Part shown: piece by piece, positions 7,521 through 12,567 of the stretch | How the letters are laid out: the number at the start of each line of letters is the position of its first letter | Numbering within the stretch: the first letter of the stretch is position 1 | DNA from: an uncultured Solobacterium sp. | Lineage (GTDB): Bacteria > Bacillota_I > Bacilli_A > Erysipelotrichales > Erysipelotrichaceae | Assembly: GCA_900543035.1 (NCBI GenBank) | Contig: UQPV01000056.1 | Span: 1-12,567 of the forward strand | Direction of reading: 5' to 3' | DNA length: 12,567 nt | Made by a program: the position numbers and the translations under genes | The notes under the pieces: model-generated | Told to the model about the DNA's origin: nothing | Database searches by the model: none | Seen by the model: only the letters and a program-made list of their open reading frames with translations

Positions 7521-8318
7521 ATGTATCCTGAGATCACATTATTTTCGCTTCATCTTCAGTCATACGGGCTGATGGTGGTGATCGGATCCATGGCGGCCGT
7601 GCTCTGGTGTGTCTTCGCGGTGAAGCGTCTTGCGCTCGATGTCAACGTGCTCATCGATGTGCTGATCACCGCGGGCGTAGGCGCGCTCATCGGTGCGAAG
7701 CTGCTGTACATCCTGACCGTGCTGCCGGAGTTCATCACGCATATCCAGATGGCCTTCACGGATCCCTCATTTCTTCTGGCCGATCTGTCCGGCGGCTTCG
7801 TGTTTTATGGCGGGCTGATCGGCTTGCTGGTCAGCGTGCTCTTGTATGTGCGCAAGAACAAGATCAGCGCAGGCGGTTATCTGACGGCCTGTGTGCCGGC
7901 AATCCCGCTGTTCCACCTCTTTGGCCGGATCGGCTGCTTCTTTGCCGGCTGCTGTTATGGAAAGGTGAGCGATTCTCTGTTTGCGATAGAGATGACCACG
8001 CTGGCCAATCCGGATGTGCTGATGCCGCGCATCCCGGTGCAGCTGATGGAGGCCGGAGCGAATCTGGCGCTTTTCATCATCCTGGCCGTGCTGTTCTTTC
8101 GCGCAGCGGACGCCTTCCGCATGCTGGGCTTTTATCTTTGCGCTTATGGGGCGATGCGCTTCGTGATGGAAATGTTCAGAGGCGATGCGCTGCGGGGCAT
8201 ATGGCTTTTGTCCACTTCCCAGTGGATCGCATTGATCCTGATCCCGCTTGGCATTGCCATGATGTGCAGGCCGGACCGGTTCGGCCGCGCGCTTTTGCGC
8301 ATGCAAAAAAAAGAGTGA
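7521..8318 (+). CDS. Prolipoprotein diacylglyceryl transferase (Lgt) family membrane protein, non-canonical
   Basis: A 265-residue polytopic membrane protein of the Lgt family, which moves diacylglycerol from phosphatidylglycerol to the lipobox cysteine of prolipoproteins. It has about seven hydrophobic segments, the family block FHLFGRIGCFFAGCCYGK (131-148) and a C-terminal RFVMEMFRGD...STSQW region. Two positions differ from E. coli Lgt. The Asn after the conserved GRxG (Asn146 in E. coli) is Cys139 here, and the HGGL histidine (His103) is Tyr96 in FYGGLIG. This cysteine-rich CFxAGCCYG version is a separate branch, often annotated only as family members, so lipoprotein acylation here is uncertain. 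Translation is probably coupled to the upstream gene: 7 bp gap and no strong ribosome binding site. A strong terminator follows. Confidence 0.87.
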   Translation: MYPEITLFSLHLQSYGLMVVIGSMAAVLWCVFAVKRLALDVNVLIDVLITAGVGALIGAKLLYILTVLPEFITHIQMAFTDPSFLLADLSGGFVFYGGLIGLLVSVLLYVRKNKISAGGYLTACVPAIPLFHLFGRIGCFFAGCCYGKVSDSLFAIEMTTLANPDVLMPRIPVQLMEAGANLALFIILAVLFFRAADAFRMLGFYLCAYGAMRFVMEMFRGDALRGIWLLSTSQWIALILIPLGIAMMCRPDRFGRALLRMQKKE

Positions 8319-8353
8319 ATGCGTTTCGTTAACGCTGACTATTCGTATCAGGT

Positions 8354-8392
8354 ACGGTGTAACCCAGTAGAATGGGTCACACCGTTTTTTTT
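8354..8392 (+). terminator. Strong rho-independent terminator of the uvrA-lgt unit
   Basis: A stem of ACGGTGT with ACACCGT (7 bp), an A/C mismatch and an inner ACCCA/TGGGT (5 bp) close loop GTAGAA. Eight T residues (8385-8392) follow. It lies 36 bases after the Lgt-family stop. Confidence 0.93.
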
Positions 8393-8452
8393 ACCGTCCC
8401 TGAAGGACGAAGCGGTTTTCCTGAACGGCCGTTTGCCTTTCGAGGTGAGAAG

Positions 8453-8487
8453 AAAGCTTCATGATGTTTTGCTTTTCCTGAAGCTTT
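8453..8487. repeat. 9-bp inverted repeat in the gap before the lone regulator
   Basis: AAAGCTTCA (8453-8461) and TGAAGCTTT (8479-8487) form a perfect 9-bp stem with a 17-base loop. No T-run follows on the plus strand, so it is a weak terminator candidate at best. It sits at the start of the A+T-rich islet. Apart from this, the preceding terminator and the palindromes at 8499-8569, I see nothing else in the 318-bp gap 8319-8636. Confidence 0.5.
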
Positions 8488-8498
8488 ATTGTGGATCG

Positions 8499-8569
8499 GT
8501 TGTCAAATTTGACGATTTGTTTTTTTGACATGAATTTAACCTGAGGCAAAATTGACAACAAATGTTGTC
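8499..8569. promoter_or_regulatory. Cluster of operator-like palindromes (GTTGTC/GACAAC half-sites)
   Basis: Two palindromes share a half-site. The first is GTCAAATTTGAC (8502-8513), preceded by GT so that GTTGTC occurs at 8499-8504. The second is GACAACA-AA-TGTTGTC (8554-8569), with seven-base arms. The half-site occurs in both orientations about 55 bp apart, upstream of a gene whose product has an XRE-like DNA-binding domain. Autoregulation, perhaps with looping, is the simplest inference. Confidence 0.5.
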
Positions 8570-8601
8570 GCAAATGACTACTGATTTATAGAAAGCCATG
8601 C

Positions 8602-8607
8602 TATGAT
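8602..8607 (+). promoter_or_regulatory. Candidate -10 element of the regulator gene
   Basis: TATGAT matches the -10 consensus at five of six positions and lies 30 bases before ATG 8637. No good -35 sits at the normal distance (CTGATT or TGACTA are poor), so the promoter may depend on an activator or the call may be wrong. Confidence 0.35.
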
Positions 8608-8636
8608 AAATGCATAAAAGTCATGGAGGTGCAGTT

Positions 8637-9740
8637 ATGGAAGCGTTAAAAACCAATGTAGACCATTATATGAAATTAAAAGGAATAAAGAGGTATAGCC
8701 ATTTGCTCGTCAACATCGCTCACGAATTAGGAATCAAAGGACAAGACGCGTATGTATTTGCAGAGAGAGAAAAATCCAACTTCTCAAAAATGCTGAAAGG
8801 AGAAAGACCGCTTAAATATGATTTTATTATCCCTTTGGAAAAAATATTCGGCGTCTCTTTAGCTAGGTTGTTGAAGGAGGATGCGTATAAATTACCTGTG
8901 GAAAGGGAAAATGTTCCGTTCGACAAAGGATTCAGATATTACGCATATCTGGATGATCCAAAATTATATCAAGAAGAATTCGACTTATGGCTTGCCAAAG
9001 ATTGTCGATCTATCATGACGAAAAGCGACGAATTTGGAAAGACCTTTCTGGATTATTTGGTGGAATATCATTCGATAAACGGGGTGAGATATCTTCACGA
9101 TGAATATGGAATAAAATTGAGATGGTGGTATAATCAATTTGAATTTGAAAAAGGCAAAGGCACAGCATGGGTTCAGTTTGAAAACGCTGTGGAGCTTGCC
9201 CGTCTTGTTGCAAGCATGAACGATGTAGAATTGTTCAATGACATTTATGATTCCTATTTTATGTTTTTTTCAAATGACAGCTATGGTACAGAGAGTTGTA
9301 TCTTTTGTCAGGGTGATTATTTAGAAATAATCCTAGACAATGACGGTTTGTTTAATTCGATATTTGAAACGAAATCGTATGAGTTTAAGCTGGGGAGTAT
9401 TGGCAAAAAAAAGAAAAAAGTCGATTCTATTATGTATCACTCGATCAATCCGATAATCAACAACTGTTTGAGACATGCCTTAAAGCATTTGGACAAATAC
9501 AGACAAAGAGCGATAGATATATTGGAATTTGGAATTGAACACAATAAGAAAGTAGCCAGCGAGATCGACTATGCGTATTGTTATGTTTTCTCAAAGCTTG
9601 GCAAATTAAAAGACTGCCGAGAAGAAGATTATCGTGATATTGTCATTTTGGCCGATGTCAACGTAGAAGATAAAGAAATAGGGGCTTTAATTGATCGGCT
9701 GCCGAAATTTAAAACTTCACAAGGACGGGAACTATATTAG
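8637..9740 (+). CDS. XRE-like helix-turn-helix regulator with uncharacterised C-terminal domain
   Basis: A 367-residue protein. Residues about 1-85 look like a diverged XRE/Cro-type DNA-binding domain. It has SNFSKMLKGERPLKYDFIIP and LEKIFGVSLARLL, the usual ending 'recognition helix, then n-ary helix with GVSL'. The remaining 280 residues are rich in Tyr, Phe, Lys and Asp, probably helical and soluble, and match no domain I know. They include DEFGKTFLDYLVEYHSINGV and a helical-repeat-like tail (HALKHLDKYRQRAIDILEFG). The start at 8637 is chosen over ATG 8610 because GGAGG (8625-8629) lies 7 bases before it and inside the longer reading. The gene is much richer in A+T than its neighbours on both sides, suggesting separate acquisition. 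Likely autoregulated through the palindromes upstream. Targets are unknown. Confidence 0.8.
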   Translation: MEALKTNVDHYMKLKGIKRYSHLLVNIAHELGIKGQDAYVFAEREKSNFSKMLKGERPLKYDFIIPLEKIFGVSLARLLKEDAYKLPVERENVPFDKGFRYYAYLDDPKLYQEEFDLWLAKDCRSIMTKSDEFGKTFLDYLVEYHSINGVRYLHDEYGIKLRWWYNQFEFEKGKGTAWVQFENAVELARLVASMNDVELFNDIYDSYFMFFSNDSYGTESCIFCQGDYLEIILDNDGLFNSIFETKSYEFKLGSIGKKKKKVDSIMYHSINPIINNCLRHALKHLDKYRQRAIDILEFGIEHNKKVASEIDYAYCYVFSKLGKLKDCREEDYRDIVILADVNVEDKEIGALIDRLPKFKTSQGRELY

Positions 9741-9797
9741 CATTTAGAATTGACCATAATTTAAGAACGGGCGGCAAACGCGATTCTGAAGATCGTG

Positions 9798-9835
9798 AGA
9801 TCATCATTTTCGCTCATAAGGCAAATGATTGATCT
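9798..9835. repeat. 12-bp imperfect hairpin after the regulator gene
   Basis: AGATCA-TCATTT (9798-9809) pairs with AAATGA-T-TGATCT (9823-9835) with one bulged T. It lies between the regulator stop and the terminator at 9853-9894. There is no T-run, so the role is unknown. Confidence 0.4.
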
Positions 9836-9852
9836 TAAGGATGAACGTAAAG

Positions 9853-9894
9853 AAAGACAGCGCAGAAAGCATGTTTGCTTTTTACGCTGTCTTT
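9853..9894. terminator. Bidirectional terminator between convergent genes
   Basis: A perfect 10-bp stem AAAGACAGCG/CGCTGTCTTT, plus inner AAAGC/GCTTT pairing, forms a long hairpin with T-rich sequence on both sides (CTTTTGCTTT on plus, CTTTCTTTAC on minus). It separates the plus-strand regulator from the minus-strand acetyltransferase and can serve both. Confidence 0.8.
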
Positions 9895-9958
9895 TGCTTT
9901 GACAATGCCGATGAAGTTATCGTTTGATCTTTTTCACTTTCGATCTTCTTGGCGTGTG

Positions 9959-10393
9959 TTAAGCTTCCCCTTTGCGGAATACGTATTCTTCTTGACCGGA
10001 ATCTACGTTGTTCCTTCTTTCGATCCGCGTGTAGCCGCGATTCTGCAGGAAGGATACCGCCGGCGCGCATGTGCGGTAGCAGCGGCAAAGGAATCCCTCG
10101 TAGTGCTCCTCGAAATAAGTCAGCAGCGCGCTTCCGATCCCCTTTTTCTGGAATCCCGGGATGACGAAGATGCGGACGACCCCGGCATCGCGGATGTAGG
10201 CGCCAAAACCGAGGATGGCGCCGCCTTCTTCATAGACGACGACATCAGAGCGCTCCTGAGAGTATTTGTGACGGATGCTCTTATATTGCTTGGTCCAATA
10301 GGTGTCCTTGAAGCCATAATGGGCGCTTCTCATGCTCATCAGCCAGATATCGGCAATTTCATTGATGTCTTCATTTACAGCTTTACGAATCAT
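9959..10393 (-). CDS. GNAT-family N-acetyltransferase
   Basis: A 144-residue GNAT acetyltransferase, which moves an acetyl group from acetyl-CoA to an unknown amine. The beta-strand VVRIFVIPGF leads into the acetyl-CoA pyrophosphate loop QKKGIGSALL (82-91, the Q/R-x-x-G-x-G motif). A later AVSFLQNRGYTRIER segment is the usual 'FYxxxGF' helix. The N-terminus IRKAVNEDINEIADIW is typical of the family, so the start is placed at 10393 rather than further upstream, where the frame overlaps the preceding gene with an unrelated basic stretch. It begins 19 bp after the thioesterase stop and is probably the second gene of that operon. The bidirectional terminator at 9853-9894 ends it. Confidence 0.9.
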   Translation of the reverse strand: MIRKAVNEDINEIADIWLMSMRSAHYGFKDTYWTKQYKSIRHKYSQERSDVVVYEEGGAILGFGAYIRDAGVVRIFVIPGFQKKGIGSALLTYFEEHYEGFLCRCYRTCAPAVSFLQNRGYTRIERRNNVDSGQEEYVFRKGEA

Positions 10394-10412
10394 ACTGATC
10401 ACTTCTTTCTTT

Positions 10413-10805
10413 TCAGCTTTTCTTGCTCTGTGCCTTCGCCTCGAATTTTTCTTTGGCGACGATAAACCGTTCGTGGGTGGCGGTCCCGATGACCTCTTTC
10501 TCATCTCTTGCAGTAATGCTGAAGGTGACCTTGCGGCGGTCTACGCCAGTGACCACTGCGGTCGCGCTGACCATCATGCCCTCCGGTGTGGCGGCATCGT
10601 GCGTGGCATCCATGCGGATGCCGACAGACGTTTCCCCTTCATCCAGATATGGAACAAGCAGCTGTGAGGCGGCCTTTTCCATCAGTGCGATCATCATCGG
10701 TGTCGCATAAACATCTACGCTTCCGCTGCCGACGCTGCTGGCCAGCATCTCGTGGGTGACGCTGGTCTCCTTCGTGCAGGAAGCCTGAATTTCGATTTCT
10801 TTCAT
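10413..10805 (-). CDS. FlK-like hotdog-fold acyl-CoA thioesterase
   Basis: A 130-residue hotdog thioesterase that should hydrolyse a small acyl-CoA. It resembles FlK, the fluoroacetyl-CoA thioesterase: YATPMMIALMEKAA is the central hotdog helix and GIRMDATHDAATPEG the catalytic strand-loop. Thr35, Glu43 and His69 have the same spacing (8 and 26) as the FlK triad Thr42/Glu50/His76. The C-terminal strand FSITARDEKEVIGTATHERF also fits. Most such genes in Bacillota are not linked to fluoroacetate, so the substrate is open. GAGGGG lies 5 bases before ATG 10805, preferred over ATG 10820. It is the first gene of a two-gene operon with the GNAT acetyltransferase; both act on CoA thioesters, a weak functional hint. 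Confidence 0.88.
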   Translation of the reverse strand: MKEIEIQASCTKETSVTHEMLASSVGSGSVDVYATPMMIALMEKAASQLLVPYLDEGETSVGIRMDATHDAATPEGMMVSATAVVTGVDRRKVTFSITARDEKEVIGTATHERFIVAKEKFEAKAQSKKS

Positions 10806-10837
10806 CTGTACCCCTCTCATTCATAGAACCTGTGTTC

Positions 10838-10846
10838 ATTATAGCA
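10838..10846 (-). promoter_or_regulatory. Extended -10 promoter of the thioesterase-GNAT operon
   Basis: On the minus strand the sequence reads TGCTATAAT, a perfect TATAAT with the TGn extension, 32 bases before the thioesterase start. The -35 region is poor, which the extended -10 can compensate. Confidence 0.75.
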
Positions 10847-10891
10847 TAGTTTTCTTTTGTACAGCCACACTAATGATGAAGGAGTGAGAAA

Positions 10892-11530
10892 ATGTTCTGT
10901 TATAAGGAAAACCGTTTTGTCAGCCAGCCGCATGGGAAGAGGGAAGATGCGGGAGCACAGTGGATCGATACGCATCCTGCGGGCATCAGCGCGCAGCTGG
11001 AATTCTCCTGTACGCTGATCCGCTGCGGATTCAGCGTATGCCGCAGAGAGGAGCGCATCTCGCTGTTTGCGATGGCTGCTGAGCAGCTGAGCGTGAGCGA
11101 GAGACTGGCCATGCTTCTGCATGACATGCGCGGAGATGACAGCCGCTATCTGGATGAGACCAGCGACCCGGCGCCGCAGGCGGCATGGATCGTATCGGGC
11201 GGTCAGGGCGAAGATCGTGAGCGGCCTGCGTTTCAGGATTACTGCGGGCTGCTCGTGGAAAGCGAGAAGGCCGCTAAGGAATTCCTGCGTCTGTTTGAGG
11301 AAGCGCGCAGGCATGTGCGCGAACGGGAAAACGTCATCCTGCTGGAAGAGCTGATGAAGCGTCAGAAAAACATCGTCAGAGAGATCGGCAGGCTGAAAGA
11401 AGGAACGGCGCGGGGCGAAGTGCTGACCTTCGGATTGACGGGCGATGGTGCCTGGGATACGGACAGCTCCAATTATTTTGATGAGCAGACTCCGCGCTTT
11501 TTCAGCGAACGAGAGATCCGCAATTCGTGA
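10892..11530 (+). CDS. Uncharacterised protein, possibly a degenerate manganese-catalase/ferritin-like protein
   Basis: A 212-residue soluble, mostly helical protein with no named function. Its layout recalls manganese catalases and the spore protein CotJC. The start MFCYKENRF resembles their MFxYEKxLQ. The helix AAEQLSVSERLAMLLHDM (62-79) lines up with the metal-binding TEELAHLE helix. The helix LLVESEKAAKEFLRL (120-134) lines up with the third helix, and a GAWD segment near 187-190 lies in the C-terminal tail. If that alignment is right, ligands are missing: Val67 stands where the ExxH histidine would be, and the second ExxH is also lost, so it would not bind two metals. This is inference from pattern only. 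AAGGAG (10879-10884) lies 7 bases before the ATG. It is divergent from the thioesterase operon and 54 bp before deoC. Confidence 0.78.
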   Translation: MFCYKENRFVSQPHGKREDAGAQWIDTHPAGISAQLEFSCTLIRCGFSVCRREERISLFAMAAEQLSVSERLAMLLHDMRGDDSRYLDETSDPAPQAAWIVSGGQGEDRERPAFQDYCGLLVESEKAAKEFLRLFEEARRHVRERENVILLEELMKRQKNIVREIGRLKEGTARGEVLTFGLTGDGAWDTDSSNYFDEQTPRFFSEREIRNS

Positions 11531-11534
11531 TCCG

Positions 11535-11563
11535 TTGTCTTGGCTGCGGGGATGTGCTATCCT
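11535..11563 (+). promoter_or_regulatory. Candidate promoter of deoC
   Basis: TTGTCT (11535-11540), a 17-bp spacer and TATCCT (11558-11563) preceded by TGC, an extended -10. Transcription would start near 11570, right at the AAGGAG site, giving a very short leader. Read-through from the upstream gene is the alternative. Confidence 0.4.
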
Positions 11564-11584
11564 TTGGATGAAGGAGTGATGAGC

Positions 11585-12226
11585 ATGAAACGCAGCAAAT
11601 ATATCGATCATACGCTGCTTAAGGCAGATGCGCAGGAAGGGGAGATCATCCGGCTTTGCGATGAGGCGAAGCAGCATGATTTCGCCAGCGTCTGCGTCTA
11701 TTCTTATTGGGCGAGGACCTGCGCTGAACAGCTGAAGGGGACCGGGATCAAGGTGTGCTGTGTCGCCGGCTTTCCCTCAGGCGCAATGAGCACGGCGGCC
11801 AAGGCGTTCGAGGCCGCAGATGCGATCCGATCCGGCGCGGATGAGATCGACATGGTGATGAACATCGGCGAGCTGAAAGCCGGGCATGCGGATGCGGTGC
11901 GCCGGGATATCGAGGCGGTGGTGCAGGCTTGCGCGGGCCATCCGGTCAAGGTGATCCTGGAGACCTGTCTGCTGAGCAGGGAAGAAATCGCGCGTGCCTG
12001 CATGATCTGTGCAGATGCCGGCGCGGCCTTCGTCAAGACCTCGACCGGCTTTTCCACGGGTGGCGCGAGCGTGGAGGCGGTGCGGCTGATGAAAGAAACG
12101 CTTGATGGCCGATGCCAGGTCAAGGCGTCCGGCGGCATCCGCACGGCAAAGGACATGGACCGCATGATCGAAGCGGGCGCAGACCGTATCGGGGCCAGCG
12201 CCGGCGCAGCATTGCTGGATGAATGA
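11585..12226 (+). CDS. deoC: Deoxyribose-phosphate aldolase
   Basis: A 213-residue class I aldolase that splits 2-deoxyribose-5-phosphate into glyceraldehyde-3-phosphate and acetaldehyde in deoxynucleoside breakdown. It has full family length and motifs: YIDHTLLKADA at the N-terminus, VCCVAGFPSGAMS (57-69), DEIDMVMNIG with Asp89, the Schiff-base lysine Lys151 in FVKTSTGF, and Lys180 in VKASGGIRT. The start is set at 11585 because AAGGAG (11571-11576) lies 8 bases before it; ATG 11579 is too close to that site and ATG 11540 has none. No other deo genes are visible, so it is not in the usual deo operon here. Confidence 0.96.
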   Translation: MKRSKYIDHTLLKADAQEGEIIRLCDEAKQHDFASVCVYSYWARTCAEQLKGTGIKVCCVAGFPSGAMSTAAKAFEAADAIRSGADEIDMVMNIGELKAGHADAVRRDIEAVVQACAGHPVKVILETCLLSREEIARACMICADAGAAFVKTSTGFSTGGASVEAVRLMKETLDGRCQVKASGGIRTAKDMDRMIEAGADRIGASAGAALLDE

Positions 12227-12231
12227 AAACA

Positions 12232-12271
12232 GGCCGCCATGGCTGGGCGTGATGCCCATGCCGTGACGGCC
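12232..12271. other. Long stable hairpin after deoC
   Basis: Nested pairing GGCCG/CGGCC, CATGGC/GCCGTG and TGGGC/GCCCA closes loop GTGAT, with one mismatch and one bulge. On the plus strand it is followed by eight A residues, not T, so it is not a classical terminator for deoC. It may protect or pause the deoC 3' end. Confidence 0.6.
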
Positions 12272-12296
12272 AAAAAAAACACCGGAACTCCGGTGT
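12272..12296 (-). terminator. Rho-independent terminator of tRNA-Asn
   Basis: Read on the minus strand, ACACCGGA and TCCGGTGT form an 8-bp palindrome followed by a run of eight T. It lies 10 bases after the tRNA 3' end. Confidence 0.9.
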
Positions 12297-12306
12297 AAAG
12301 ATCAGA

Positions 12307-12382
12307 TGGCGCCTGAAACAAGACTCGAACTTGTGACCTGCCGGTTAACAGCCGGATGCTCTACCTACTGAGCTATTCAGGC
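12307..12382 (-). tRNA. tRNA-Asn (anticodon GTT), CCA encoded
   Basis: A 76-base cloverleaf on the minus strand. The acceptor stem GCCTGAA/TTCAGGC is perfect and is followed by discriminator G and an encoded CCA. The D stem is GCTC/GAGC, the anticodon loop CTGTTAA carries GTT (plus-strand complement at 12347-12349), and the T arm is ACAAG-TTCGAGT-CTTGT. The top pair of the anticodon stem (27-43) is a U-C mismatch, leaving four pairs. It has its own promoter and terminator, so it appears to be a single-gene unit. Confidence 0.97.
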
Positions 12383-12400
12383 AGCGCTGATTGCTCATAT

Positions 12401-12429
12401 ATATTAGCATAGGACGGGCTTCATGGCAA
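12401..12429 (-). promoter_or_regulatory. Promoter of tRNA-Asn
   Basis: On the minus strand, TTGCCA (12429-12424), a 17-bp spacer and TAATAT (12406-12401), with the tRNA beginning 18 bases further on. To the right (12430-12567) I see no gene, only A+T-rich sequence with a small palindrome AAAAAATG-T-CATTTTTT at 12441-12457. Confidence 0.7.
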
Positions 12430-12567
12430 TAGCTTGTGTGAAAAAATGTCATTTTTTGAATGCGGGCAGGAGCCAGGTGACAGAAGAGAGAAGTGTGAAT
12501 AAAAATGCGTAAAAAAGGCCGACTTAAAAACAAGTAGTAAAAAATATCAAAAAATTTTATCAGTTGA

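Noticed and set aside
8552..8557. Perfect TTGACA as -35 for the lone regulator.
   Set aside because: No good -10 lies at 16-18 bp, and the TATGAT at 8602 is 44 bp away. The bases are better explained as part of the palindrome.
9875..10465. A 196-residue plus-strand frame opposite the GNAT gene.
   Set aside because: It runs through the terminator and antisense to a clear GNAT gene, with no ribosome binding site.
1..12567. CRISPR arrays, tandem repeats, rRNA or intact insertion sequences.
   Set aside because: I saw no regularly spaced repeats, no transposase or integrase with catalytic motifs and no rRNA-like sequence.

Overview
The window looks like a chromosomal stretch of a Bacillota (Firmicutes) bacterium. 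The evidence is strong AAGGAG-type ribosome binding sites, compact intrinsic terminators, a DUF4190-type membrane protein, a clostridial-style sensor/sensor/LuxR regulator cluster, and a tRNA-Asn with an encoded CCA. I cannot name the genus. Base composition is patchy. About 4700-8320 and 9960-12300 are visibly G+C-rich and look like the host backbone. About 1-4650 and 8400-9850 are more A+T-rich and look acquired.

Region 1 (1-2980) is a two-component cluster: the 3' part of a sensor gene broken by an in-frame TAG, a second sensor kinase with an intact H-box, and a LuxR/NarL response regulator, all joined by ATGA overlaps. A small uncharacterised gene and a clear terminator follow. Region 2 (about 2950-4650) is a decayed element end. 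It holds a 10-bp inverted repeat, a type III DNA methyltransferase (mod) pseudogene on the minus strand with one missing A in a poly-A run and a lost 3' half, and a double helix-turn-helix protein on the minus strand.

Region 3 (4594-8392) is a plus-strand unit. A candidate promoter lies inside the end of the HTH gene, followed by a hairpin plus T-run just before the ribosome binding site of a short UvrA-like ATPase that lacks the UvrB-binding domain. A DUF4190-like membrane protein and an Lgt-family membrane protein with altered active-site residues follow, and a strong terminator closes the unit. Region 4 (8400-9895) is an A+T-rich islet with one XRE-like regulator of unknown C-terminal function. 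It is preceded by a cluster of GTTGTC/GACAAC palindromes and followed by hairpins.

Region 5 (9959-10846, minus strand) is a two-gene operon: a FlK-like hotdog thioesterase whose Thr/Glu/His triad spacing matches FlK, then a GNAT acetyltransferase, read from an extended -10 promoter. Region 6 (10892-12429) has a divergent plus-strand gene that may be a degenerate ferritin-like/manganese-catalase-like protein, then deoC (deoxyribose-phosphate aldolase). A convergent tRNA-Asn(GTT) on the minus strand has its own promoter and terminator.

I found no CRISPR array, intact transposase or integrase, or rRNA. The points most worth a second look are the leader hairpin in front of the short uvrA, the operator-like palindromes before the lone regulator, the altered Lgt-family active site, and the possible metal-less Mn-catalase relative.
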